Assembly: GCA_035493895.1 (NCBI GenBank)
Contig: DATJHM010000245.1
Span: forward strand, 1 to 41,222
Origin: DATJHM01 sp035493895
GTDB lineage: Bacteria > Chloroflexota > Ktedonobacteria > Ktedonobacterales > Ktedonobacteraceae
Reading direction: 5' to 3'
DNA: 41,222 bases
Under the pieces are notes generated by a model. It was given only the letters and a program-made list of their open reading frames with translations, made no database searches and was not told the DNA's origin. The translations under genes were made by a program, and so were the position numbers. Shown here one piece after another: positions 15,607 through 22,691 of this stretch; position 1 is the first letter of the stretch; every line of letters starts with the position of its first letter.

Positions 15607-16629
15607 ATGACTGAGCAGATACCGCGAATGACAGGCAAAGGCGATGTTGTCTTTTTGACCGGGGCCAGCGGATTTGTGGGTAGCCACGTGCTTCGAGCCC
15701 TGCTGGCTGCCCAATATCGCGTGCGTGCCCTGGTGCGTCCAGGTTCCAGTTCGTTGCCTGAGCTCGAAGGATGCACGTCGGTACGTGGTGATGTCCTGCA
15801 CTCCGGCAATCTGGTGCAATATATGGCAGGTTGTCGCTATCTTGTGCATGTGGCATCCCTCTACTCTTTTGCGCCGGGTATGCGCCGCAAGATGTTTGCC
15901 ACCAATGTACGCAGTTGTGTGGGGCTACTGGAAGCGGCCCATCAGGCGGGCATTGAGCGTGCCGTTGTGACGTCAAGCTCGTCAACGGTGGGGCCGGGCG
16001 ATGAAGCGCGTCCGGCGACTGAGGATGATTGGGATAGAGAGGATGCTTCTTCCGCCTACCACCAATCGAAGTTGTTGCAGGCGAGGGTCGCGCTGGCCGC
16101 TCAGATGCCGGTTGTGCTCGTTTTGCCCACGGCACCCGTTGGGCCGGGAGATTGGAAGCCGACGCCTACGGGAAAGATGGTGGTGGATTTTATACACGGA
16201 CGGATCTTTGCCACGCTGGGTGGTGGACTGAATGTCGTCGCCGTGGAGGATGTTGCCCGGGCGCATGTGCTGGCGCTGCAATACGGACGTCCGCAGGAGC
16301 GCTATCTGGTGGGTGGTGAAAATCTCAGTCTGCCCCAACTCTGGGAACGTCTGGCTCAGATCTGTGGTCGCACCGCTCCGAGCGTGCGTATTCCCTTTCC
16401 GCTGGCTTTGACTCTCGGCTGGGCTGACGAGCTGCGTTGCCAGATCTTGCGGAATGGAACAGATATGGCTACGCCGCAGATCCCGCTCGAAGGCGTGCGC
16501 ATGGCGCGCCACACGATGTATGCCAGTTCTGCTAAATCACAAACTGAGCTTGGCTATGAAGCAACATCCGTGACGGCCGCCCTGGAGCGAGCTGTTCGCT
16601 GGTATCGCGATAACGGGTATGGTACCTGA
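15607..16629 (+). CDS. hpnA: HpnA, hopanoid-associated NAD-dependent sugar epimerase/dehydratase
   Basis: 340 residues, extended short-chain dehydrogenase fold. The NAD-binding loop TGASGFVGSHVLRALL lies near residues 18-33 and the catalytic YHQSK has Tyr151 and Lys155, preceded by SSSSTVGPG. HpnA is recurrent in hopanoid loci and is thought to act on the side-chain sugar or a nucleotide sugar; its exact reaction is not settled. It starts 36 bp after hpnH with only a weak purine-rich site (AAGGGGAAC). The substrate stays open, but the place in the operon supports hopanoid modification. Confidence 0.88.
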   Translation: MTEQIPRMTGKGDVVFLTGASGFVGSHVLRALLAAQYRVRALVRPGSSSLPELEGCTSVRGDVLHSGNLVQYMAGCRYLVHVASLYSFAPGMRRKMFATNVRSCVGLLEAAHQAGIERAVVTSSSSTVGPGDEARPATEDDWDREDASSAYHQSKLLQARVALAAQMPVVLVLPTAPVGPGDWKPTPTGKMVVDFIHGRIFATLGGGLNVVAVEDVARAHVLALQYGRPQERYLVGGENLSLPQLWERLAQICGRTAPSVRIPFPLALTLGWADELRCQILRNGTDMATPQIPLEGVRMARHTMYASSAKSQTELGYEATSVTAALERAVRWYRDNGYGT

Positions 16630-16696
16630 CAAAGGGGGTATTGCCTGGGACATCATAACACGATAGGTTGCCAGCACTCTTCATTGTTACCCGCTG

Positions 16697-17329
16697 ATGC
16701 ATAATGTGGAGATTCTGGCTCCAACCATCCTTGAGTACTGGGCTGTGCGGCGCATGCTTCCCCACGCTCATACAAACTGGAGCGGTGTACGTTTAGCCCG
16801 CTGGAAAGGGGGCTGCCGGGGTTCCAGCGTCATCGTGTGTGGTCTGGCAGGAGCGCTCGTGTCCGACCTGCCTCCTGGGAGCATCCTGATCCCTGACCGG
16901 ATTGGTCTTGCTGATGGGAAGAGCATGCATTGCGATCCCCAACTTGTCCAGGCTCTCGTGATCGCTGCACACACGCTCCACTTTTGCCCGGTTGTCAGGC
17001 CGCTGTTGACAGCTCCAACTCCTGTGGTTGGAGCTGATCGGCATCGCTGGTCCCGGCGAGGCTTCGTAGCGGTTGACATGGAGACGGGCCTGCTTGCGGG
17101 ACAAAATCTGCGCGTAGCGACGGTGCGGGTGGTACTGGATGGTCCAGCGCATGAGATCTCTGCGGATTGGCTGTGCCCCACCAGGGCATTGTTGCGACCA
17201 CAGCTCTGGCACGAGTTGTTCTGGCTCAGTCGTATGGCTCCCTGCTATGCCCTGCGCGCGGCGCATGTGCTGAAAGTCGGGCTTGGTACCATCCCGCCTG
17301 AGGGTGTATCAGACAACATTATCCCGTAG
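16697..17329 (+). CDS. hpnG: HpnG-like adenosylhopane nucleosidase/phosphorylase
   Basis: 210 residues, nucleoside phosphorylase/MTAN superfamily. HpnG removes adenine from adenosylhopane to give (phospho)ribosylhopane, the step after HpnH. Features are the N-terminal Glu in APTILEYWAVRR, the CGLAGAL glycine loop, GFVAVDMETGLL with the ribose-contacting Met-Glu pair, and VVLDGP with the catalytic-type Asp. No good Shine-Dalgarno precedes ATG 16697, so the start is the least certain point. Its stop codon lies inside a copy of the dispersed GTAGAG repeat. Gene order directly after hpnH and hpnA strongly supports the role. Confidence 0.85.
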   Translation: MHNVEILAPTILEYWAVRRMLPHAHTNWSGVRLARWKGGCRGSSVIVCGLAGALVSDLPPGSILIPDRIGLADGKSMHCDPQLVQALVIAAHTLHFCPVVRPLLTAPTPVVGADRHRWSRRGFVAVDMETGLLAGQNLRVATVRVVLDGPAHEISADWLCPTRALLRPQLWHELFWLSRMAPCYALRAAHVLKVGLGTIPPEGVSDNIIP

Positions 17330-17346
17330 AGGCGCTGCTTGTTTGA
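17326..17346 (+). repeat. Dispersed repeat, GTAGAG-CGC-GCTTGT family, copy 2
   Basis: GTAGAGGCGCTGCTTGTTTG at 17326-17345. It overlaps the hpnG stop codon (TAG 17327-17329) and precedes the next gene by about 30 bp. Confidence 0.6.
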
Positions 17347-17378
17347 GAGAAGGTTGTTTAGCGGAAGGAGTTGGCAAC

Positions 17379-18188
17379 GTGAATATTGGTGAAATTGCCC
17401 TGGATGTGCTGGAGAGGACGAGCCGAACGTTCTTTATTCCCATAAGTCGTTTACCAGACGGATTACAGGATGCCGTCATGTCCGGCTATTTATGCATGCG
17501 TGCTATCGATGAAATAGAGGACCATCCCGGACTCAAGAATCGCACCAAGGCGCTGGTATTGCGCGCTATCAGCCACACGCTGCAAACGTCCTTTACCGTT
17601 GACAGCTTCGCGGCCGCATTTGGCAGCAGTCGGCAGATCCTTCCAGAGGTGACGCTGCGGATAGGTGACTGGGCCTTGCTTGCTCCTCCCACCATCGCGC
17701 CGCGCGTGTGGGAGGCAACGGCGACGATGGCGGATCGTATGGCACAGTGGGCGGAAACTGGTTGGATGGTCCAGACTGAGGCGGACCTGGACCGCTACAC
17801 GTTCGGGGTCGCTGGCTCGGTTGGTCTGCTCTTATCGGATCTGTGGGCCTGGTATAACGGAACGTCATCGAACCGCACGCACGCCGTGGGCTTTGGGCGT
17901 GGACTGCAAGCCGTCAATATCGTACGTAACCATCGAGAAGATGTGGCACGCGGCGTCGAGTTCCTGCCTGCCAGTTGGCGCATAGAGGATATGCATGCGT
18001 ATGCACGTCGCAATCTAGCCCTGGCTGATGCCTACATCGATGCCCTCCCTCCAGGTCCCGTGTTAGACTTTTGCTCTCTGCCGCTCGCTCTGGCCTATGC
18101 TACCCTGGAATCTCTGTCTCATGGCAATGGGAAGCTCAGTCGCGATGATGTGCTCAAGATTGCCGACTTGCATGTTTCAGAAGGATGA
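17379..18188 (+). CDS. Squalene/phytoene synthase family protein, probable squalene synthase
   Basis: 269 residues; head-to-head condensation of prenyl diphosphates, presumably farnesyl diphosphate to squalene for the adjacent cyclase. The first aspartate-rich motif YLCMRAIDEIED (Asp44, Glu47, Asp48) resembles the YLxLRALDTVED motif of squalene synthases more than phytoene synthases. The second motif reads LQAVNIVRNHREDVARG: Asn184 stands where most homologues have Asp, while Glu187 and Asp188 are kept. No C-terminal membrane anchor is visible. GTG 17379 has GGAAGGAG 8 nt upstream; upstream in-frame starts would overlap hpnG. It is convergent with the polyprenyl synthase 15 bp away. HpnC/HpnD-type partial activity is the main alternative. 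Confidence 0.82.
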   Translation: MNIGEIALDVLERTSRTFFIPISRLPDGLQDAVMSGYLCMRAIDEIEDHPGLKNRTKALVLRAISHTLQTSFTVDSFAAAFGSSRQILPEVTLRIGDWALLAPPTIAPRVWEATATMADRMAQWAETGWMVQTEADLDRYTFGVAGSVGLLLSDLWAWYNGTSSNRTHAVGFGRGLQAVNIVRNHREDVARGVEFLPASWRIEDMHAYARRNLALADAYIDALPPGPVLDFCSLPLALAYATLESLSHGNGKLSRDDVLKIADLHVSEG

Positions 18189-18203
18189 AGATGTTTCAGG
18201 ACG

Positions 18204-19325
18204 TCAGCTTCTCTCGACAAAGTCGACCACTGTCTCCAGGTCGCTCCTGGCCTGGATGGCAAGCGTATGGTGGGTAGTTGCGATCTGCGCAAGGGCCAGA
18301 CGCGCCTGCTGACACTGCCGGGTGAGAAACTGGACGCAATACTCTCGCGTCTGTGTGCACATGAAAATCTCGAGAATCTTCTGCGCCTGCTCGTGGGTAA
18401 TCGGCGCATCCTGAGCATATATCTTTGCCATTGTCTGTTGATCATCCGCCTGTGCATATTGGAAGGCGTGGACAATAGGCAGGCTTTTCTTACGCCGGTA
18501 GATATCACCGGCGGGCATCTTTCCTAGCTCTGCTTCGGTTGCCCAGACGCCCAGCATATCATCTCGTACCTGAAATGCCAGCCCCAAAGCGTAACCAAAG
18601 CGAGCCAGTCCCTCGATGATCTCCGGGTTGCAGGTACCCAGTATGGCCCCCATCTCCGTTGCGCACCCCATCAAGATGGCCGTCTTGCGGCTAATCATCT
18701 CCTCATAACTTGAGAGCGATATCTGTTGTAGCCGTTCAAATGACATGTCAAGATGTTGTCCTTCGGTCAGTCTGAGGAGCGCAATATCGAACAATTTCGC
18801 CAGACGCAGGGCATTTGCAGGCTCGACGCCTTTATCCAGCACCTTCCAGAGATGGATGCGTGCCAGCGCGAGGAGCGCATCTCCTACAAGAATTGCCTGG
18901 GGAACTCCCCATATGGACCAGACGGTGGGACGATGACGGCGCTCGACGTCTCCATCCTGAATATCATCATGCAACAACGTAAAATTATGCGCCAGTTCCA
19001 GAGAAGCGGCGGCAGGCAGTGCCGGTTGCAGAGAGAAGGTTGGGGCATCGATTGAAGCTGGTTGTTCCTGTGCCCAGGCCAGTTCATAGCTCAGCAGAAG
19101 GAGCGTGGGACGCAGCAATTTGCCTGGATGACCATCGGCAGGACAAAATTTCTGATCAACCCAGCCAAGGTGATACTGCATTTGTCCGTCGAGCTTTAAA
19201 AGCGCGTTATAATTGACCTCTTCTGCTAGCTCTGTCTGTTGCAGAGGAAATGCACGATGAAGCTCCTGGAGAATCTCCTGAAGGTGACGCTGAAATACAA
19301 CGTGTATTGTTTTTGACATGGTCAT
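18204..19325 (-). CDS. Polyprenyl diphosphate synthase (FPP/GGPP synthase family)
   Basis: 373 residues from ATG 19325. It builds linear isoprenyl diphosphates from IPP and an allylic primer. The first Asp-rich motif is LLHDDIQDGD (Asp120, Asp121, Asp124); the second is FQVRDDMLGVW, which keeps two Asp but lacks the fifth-position Asp of the usual DDxxD, as in several bacterial short-chain enzymes. GKLLRPTLLLL supplies the upstream Lys/Arg diphosphate site. AGGAG (19330-19334) is 4 nt from ATG 19325 and 10 nt from ATG 19319, so either may be used. It lies 73 bp downstream of the SCP2 gene on the same strand. The product chain length cannot be read reliably. Confidence 0.88.
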   Translation of the reverse strand: MTMSKTIHVVFQRHLQEILQELHRAFPLQQTELAEEVNYNALLKLDGQMQYHLGWVDQKFCPADGHPGKLLRPTLLLLSYELAWAQEQPASIDAPTFSLQPALPAAASLELAHNFTLLHDDIQDGDVERRHRPTVWSIWGVPQAILVGDALLALARIHLWKVLDKGVEPANALRLAKLFDIALLRLTEGQHLDMSFERLQQISLSSYEEMISRKTAILMGCATEMGAILGTCNPEIIEGLARFGYALGLAFQVRDDMLGVWATEAELGKMPAGDIYRRKKSLPIVHAFQYAQADDQQTMAKIYAQDAPITHEQAQKILEIFMCTQTREYCVQFLTRQCQQARLALAQIATTHHTLAIQARSDLETVVDFVERS

Positions 19326-19398
19326 TTGTCTCCTGTAGAGACAGTATACCCGCCAGATATGACGCAAATATGTCAATGATTCGGTGAAATGTTTGCTC

Positions 19399-19725
19399 TC
19401 AAAGCAATTTCTGCAACCTCAACAAATCTTCCATGCGTCCTACCACTTTCAGCTTGCGCATCACGTAGACCTGGACGGGATTGATCGTGCGATTCAGTAT
19501 CCCCACCAGTATATCGCTACTGGTGGTCACGGTCACATCCGGCCGGGAAGCCTTGTGTTCTGCCAGCGTTGCACTTCCATCCTCAGCAATGGTTAAGGTA
19601 AAATCGCGGCGCAAATCGGGGAACGTAAATTGCATGGTCTTCGCAAAGCCCCGAAATTCTGCCTGTTTCTCTGGCAGTGAGAAGCGAGCACAAATCTGCT
19701 CTAAGTATGGGACGATATCCGCCAT
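19399..19725 (-). CDS. SCP2 sterol-carrier-domain lipid-binding protein
   Basis: 108 residues, a single SCP2 domain. The family binds sterols, fatty acids or other lipids in a hydrophobic tunnel. The pattern is an N-terminal helix, a beta-sheet (MQFTFPDLRRDFTLTIAEDG), then PDVTVTTSSDILVGILN and the closing helix VVGRMEDLLRLQKLL. ATG 19725 has AGGAGGAGG a few bases upstream, a strong site. It is followed by the polyprenyl synthase on the same strand, which with the hopanoid block across the convergent junction suggests an isoprenoid or hopanoid ligand (inference). Confidence 0.85.
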   Translation of the reverse strand: MADIVPYLEQICARFSLPEKQAEFRGFAKTMQFTFPDLRRDFTLTIAEDGSATLAEHKASRPDVTVTTSSDILVGILNRTINPVQVYVMRKLKVVGRMEDLLRLQKLL

Positions 19726-20103
19726 TACGGCCTCCTCCTTTTAAGAGAACTAAGGATATACCGAATAAAAGCGGTTCCTCCGCCAGAGAATAGAGCAATC
19801 ATTCCGTGTGGGCTGATCAATATGCCAATCTGACTATCCTCACATTTATTATACGTCTCGCAAAACGCACCCTGTGCTATCTTGAAACGTGGTAGATGAG
19901 AGGGCGCATGATGCTTTCCAGGCATCACACAAGCAAGAAGGAGGCATGAGACAAATGGTAAAATCGCGACTATACTCAGAAATAGACACAAGATATCTAA
20001 AGCTATAGAAAATTATGGGGTGGTATTACCGCTTGATCGGTGATATCCTGATGAATAAGTGCCCCCCAGGAAGGCTGCACGAAATAGTCTATAAAGGATA
20101 ATT
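19726..20103. other. Gene-free spacer between divergent SCP2 and DHA2 genes
   Basis: 378 bp. On the minus strand a TATAAT hexamer (19853-19848) could be the -10 of the SCP2 promoter, without a clear -35. AAAGGA lies just before the plus-strand start at 20104. A TTG-initiated minus-strand frame covers 19725-19991 but is judged non-coding. I see no RNA gene or repeat. Confidence 0.4.
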
Positions 20104-21549
20104 ATGTCAGATCGCGTTACTACTTCATCTTCGTCTACTACCCAGGATATTATTCAGTCCCCAAAAAAACCAATACCTTTCTTCGGAACAAAAAGTCAAC
20201 TTACACAACAATTACTTCTGACCAGTATTTGCCTGGGCTGGTTTATGGCCGCCCTCGATAACACCATTGTGAATGTTGCGCTGAAAAGTATCGGCGAGAA
20301 TCTTCAAACGGATGTGACGGGACTTCAGTGGGTCGTCGATAGTTATGCTCTTGTCTACGCCAGTATCCTGTTGACCGCAGGTGCCCTCGGGGATCGTCTT
20401 GGCAGCAAACAGATGTATCTGGCAGGACTGTTGATATTTTCGGCCGCATCTGCACTTTGCGGGTGCTCTCCCGCTTTGTGGCTCTTGCTTGTGGCTCGTA
20501 CTGTGCAAGGGCTGGGTGCTGCATTGATGACGCCGAATACGCTTGCACTGATCAGCAGGAGCTTTACCGATCCGGAAGCGCGCGTTAAAGCTATCGCATT
20601 TTGGGCCATCATTGGAGGTGTCGCCCTGACTATCGGCCCCATGATTGGAGGTTTTCTTGTCGATACGCTCGGTTGGAGAAGTATTTTTTTTATCAATGTG
20701 CCAATAGGTATTATTGCTTATCTTATGACCTCGCGCCTCGTGGCAACGTTCACTGCTCCCGGAAAGCGTCATCTGGATCTGGCGGCGCAGGTCGCCGTCA
20801 TCATTTCCCTGAGCGCTTTAACGTTTGTGCTGATTGAGGGCAGCAAACAGGGATGGTTCTCGCCGCTCATTCTCAGTGGTATCGTCCTATTTATCGTGAC
20901 AGGCGGAATTTTTCTCATTATCGAAAAGCGCGGCCAGGCTCCTATGCTGCCTCTGCAACTGTTTCTTCTCCCGACGCTTTCGGCCACAACCGTTGTGGGA
21001 TTGATCTTGAACTTTAGCTATTATGGCTTTATCTTCCTGCTCAGCCTGTTTTTTGAGCAGGTACGAGGGTATACTCCGTTGCTCACCGGTCTGGCTCTAT
21101 TACCGATGACTGCCAGCATCATCATTGGCAATTCGTTAGCGGGATACCTGACAGGGCGTGCCGGTCCACGTTTGCCGATGAGCCTTGGTATGGCTTTATG
21201 CTGCGTTGGCTTGCTGGCTCTGGGCGCGGTCGGAGCGACCACTGCCTATCTCGCCTTCTTCTTCATTTTGCTGCTCACCGGCCTTGGTATGGGCTTCGCC
21301 GTTCCTCCCATGACCGCAGCACTGCTGGGAACCGTCTCCCAGGAGCGTTCGGGCGTCGCCTCAGGTGTGCTCAACGCGAGCCGACAGGTGGGAGGCGTGC
21401 TGGGGGTTGCCCTCTTCGGTTCGCTGGTTCAGGCGAACGGCGCATTTATCAGTGGCCTGCACATCTCCGCGATCAGTGCCGGATGCGCGTGCCTGGTCGG
21501 CTGCGTCATCACGTGGTACTTCGTGCAACGTCGACTGCGCGCTGAGTGA
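20104..21549 (+). CDS. DHA2-family (14-helix) MFS drug exporter
   Basis: 481 residues, EmrB/QacA-type drug:H+ antiporter of the inner membrane. Features are the start-of-TM1 motif DNTIVNVALKSI, motif A-like GDRLGSKQMYL, VVDSYALVYASILL, ARTVQGLGAALMTPN, and motif C ALTIGPMIGGFLVD. Hydrophobic segments continue to the C-terminus in a 14-helix count. An N-terminal Ser/Thr-rich tail of about 35 residues precedes TM1. A MerR-family gene follows on the same strand beyond a terminator hairpin, so that regulator may control this exporter from its own promoter. The substrate is unknown. Confidence 0.92.
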   Translation: MSDRVTTSSSSTTQDIIQSPKKPIPFFGTKSQLTQQLLLTSICLGWFMAALDNTIVNVALKSIGENLQTDVTGLQWVVDSYALVYASILLTAGALGDRLGSKQMYLAGLLIFSAASALCGCSPALWLLLVARTVQGLGAALMTPNTLALISRSFTDPEARVKAIAFWAIIGGVALTIGPMIGGFLVDTLGWRSIFFINVPIGIIAYLMTSRLVATFTAPGKRHLDLAAQVAVIISLSALTFVLIEGSKQGWFSPLILSGIVLFIVTGGIFLIIEKRGQAPMLPLQLFLLPTLSATTVVGLILNFSYYGFIFLLSLFFEQVRGYTPLLTGLALLPMTASIIIGNSLAGYLTGRAGPRLPMSLGMALCCVGLLALGAVGATTAYLAFFFILLLTGLGMGFAVPPMTAALLGTVSQERSGVASGVLNASRQVGGVLGVALFGSLVQANGAFISGLHISAISAGCACLVGCVITWYFVQRRLRAE

Positions 21550-21588
21550 GTGACGGTTATACGAGGCGCGTTTGTTTTTGCCAATGGT

Positions 21589-21619
21589 CGAGAATTGAGA
21601 GAGGTCCTCTCAATTCTCG
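21589..21619 (+). terminator. Perfect 13-bp hairpin after the DHA2 exporter
   Basis: CGAGAATTGAGAG (21589-21601) pairs with CTCTCAATTCTCG (21607-21619) around a 5-base loop. It starts 40 bp after the exporter stop and 19 bp before the merR -35 box. There is no U tract, so termination efficiency is uncertain. Confidence 0.65.
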
Positions 21620-21637
21620 GGACCAGGTAACAGGGCC

Positions 21638-21668
21638 TTGACTTAGAGTGCACTCTAAGGCGTATGAT
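21638..21668 (+). promoter_or_regulatory. MerR-type promoter with palindromic operator (19-bp spacer)
   Basis: -35 TTGACT (21638-21643) and -10 TATGAT (21663-21668) are separated by exactly 19 bp, the over-long spacing characteristic of MerR-activated promoters. The perfect 18-bp palindrome CTTAGAGTGCACTCTAAG (21642-21659) fills the spacer. It precedes merR, so autoregulation is expected. Confidence 0.85.
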
Positions 21669-21716
21669 TTGAGGGAGGGAAAACGTCAGGATAGATACCT
21701 GGAAAGGGGCTATGCG

Positions 21717-22136
21717 ATGGAGAATCTACAGGTCATGGACAACGTGTTAACGATCCAGCAAATGGCGCAGATAACCGGTCTGAGCGCCCATACCTTGCGC
21801 TATTATGAGCGCGCAGGGTTGATGATGCTGCATGTTGGACGGGACGATGCGAATGGTTATCGCTCTTACACCCAGCAGCATGTGGCCTGGATTGAGTTCG
21901 TCAAGCGCCTGCGGGCAACAGGTATGCCCATTCGTGATATTCAGCTCTATACCCAACTTCTCCGCCAGGGGAAACCGGGCATTCCCGCGCGCATCCAATT
22001 GCTGAAACAGCATCGCGACCGGGTTGAGGCAGATTTGCGGGAAGCAGAACAGCATCTTTCTGCCATCACCAGGAAAATTAATTACTATGAGCAGCAGCAG
22101 TCTCAGTCAATCTGCGCTGACGAAGCGTTTCTGTAG
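21717..22136 (+). CDS. MerR-family transcriptional regulator
   Basis: 139 residues. The N-terminal winged helix reads LTIQQMAQITGLSAHTLRYYERAGLM, then DANGYRSYTQQHVAWIEFVKRLRATGMPIRDI, followed by a long dimerisation helix (LLKQHRDRVEADLREAEQHLSAITRKINYYEQQQ). The C-terminus is short and has one late Cys, so metal sensing is unlikely; it resembles the NmlR/AdhR-type small-molecule or aldehyde-stress group. The start is ATG 21717 with GGAAAGGGG about 7 nt upstream. A GTG at 21648 in the same frame lies inside the operator, upstream of the expected transcription start, and is rejected. Likely targets are itself and perhaps the DHA2 exporter upstream. Confidence 0.9.
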   Translation: MENLQVMDNVLTIQQMAQITGLSAHTLRYYERAGLMMLHVGRDDANGYRSYTQQHVAWIEFVKRLRATGMPIRDIQLYTQLLRQGKPGIPARIQLLKQHRDRVEADLREAEQHLSAITRKINYYEQQQSQSICADEAFL

Positions 22137-22434
22137 ATTGGTTTGTCACGGCATTTTGAGCGTAGAATGCCGAACTCATGCATGGCTCCCACCTCGGACA
22201 GCCTCGAAAAAAGGACGCAGGTGGCAGCCATTTCTGTATACACATGCTTCATCAGCCAATGGATGTCACGCGTGACTGCAATCATCGACAGATCCGCTTG
22301 AACCACTTCCTCTATCAGTAGTCTTTCTTCAGAACAAGAGCAACTATCTTCAACAACTTTTGAGAATCCAGAGAGATATCTTGTACAAATCTTTATTTTT
22401 TGCAGGCAGTTTATGCAACTATCATGAGAGAATC
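22137..22434. other. Gene-free spacer after merR
   Basis: 298 bp, more A/T-rich toward the 3' end. No coding frame with a plausible start, no repeat and no convincing terminator was seen. It ends at the antiporter promoter. Confidence 0.4.
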
Positions 22435-22463
22435 TTTACATTGCTATCGTTGAAGGATACAAT
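22435..22463 (+). promoter_or_regulatory. Sigma70-type promoter of the Na+/H+ antiporter transcript
   Basis: TTTACA (22435-22440), a 17-bp spacer, and TACAAT (22458-22463): two near-consensus hexamers at ideal spacing. The predicted transcription start near 22470 leaves a leader of about 220 nt before the antiporter ATG. Confidence 0.7.
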
Positions 22464-22469
22464 AAAGGA

Positions 22470-22691
22470 GAGTTATCTTTAGTTCTTCTTATTGTGCGTC
22501 ATGGGAGCACACTCCTTTGGGGAGGTTTCATTATGGCACAACTTGTGGGGCGATTATAGAACGCTCTTCTGGAGAAAATCTCCAATGGTGCGCCGGGAAG
22601 TCTGGTCGGCTACCAGCTCTTCTGTTTCCCGGTAAGCCACAGAAGCGTTCAGGTCAGATTGTGCTGGCTTACCGACCAAACAAGGAGTGAC
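22470..22691 (+). promoter_or_regulatory. Structured 5' leader of the antiporter, candidate cis-regulatory RNA
   Basis: Paired elements: TGGAGA/TCTCCA hairpin (22570-22584); CCGGGAA/TTCCCGG (22593-22599 with 22626-22632) enclosing CTGGT/ACCAG (22602-22616); and CGGTAAGCCA/TGGCTTACCG (22630-22639 with 22665-22674), which ends 7 nt before the AAGGAG site. A competing pairing GGTCGG/CCGACC (22604-22609 with 22672-22677) uses bases of both. No known riboswitch consensus was recognised. Confidence 0.5.
22533..22559 (+). CDS. Eight-codon upstream ORF (possible leader peptide)
   Basis: ATG 22533 opens MAQLVGRL and stops at TAG 22557-22559. GGGGAGG (22519-22525) is 7 nt upstream, a stronger site than that of the antiporter itself. 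It lies inside the structured leader. A longer frame (22501-22635, 44 codons) in another register overlaps it but lacks a comparable site. Translation is an inference from the site and position alone. Confidence 0.4.
   Translation: MAQLVGRL

Noticed and set aside
19725..19991. 88-codon minus-strand ORF with a hydrophobic N-terminus and LLAC lipobox-like motif, stop overlapping the SCP2 start as TAATG
   Set aside because: It starts at TTG without a ribosome-binding site, has no recognisable domain, and its end is simply the SCP2 ribosome-binding region. The TAATG overlap is suggestive but not enough.
21648..21716. Longer MerR start at GTG 21648
   Set aside because: It lies inside the promoter palindrome, upstream of the expected transcription start, and adds residues unlike any MerR N-terminus.
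22501..22635. 44-codon ORF in the antiporter leader
   Set aside because: It has no ribosome-binding site at ATG 22501 and no recognisable product; the overlapping eight-codon ORF has the better translation signal.
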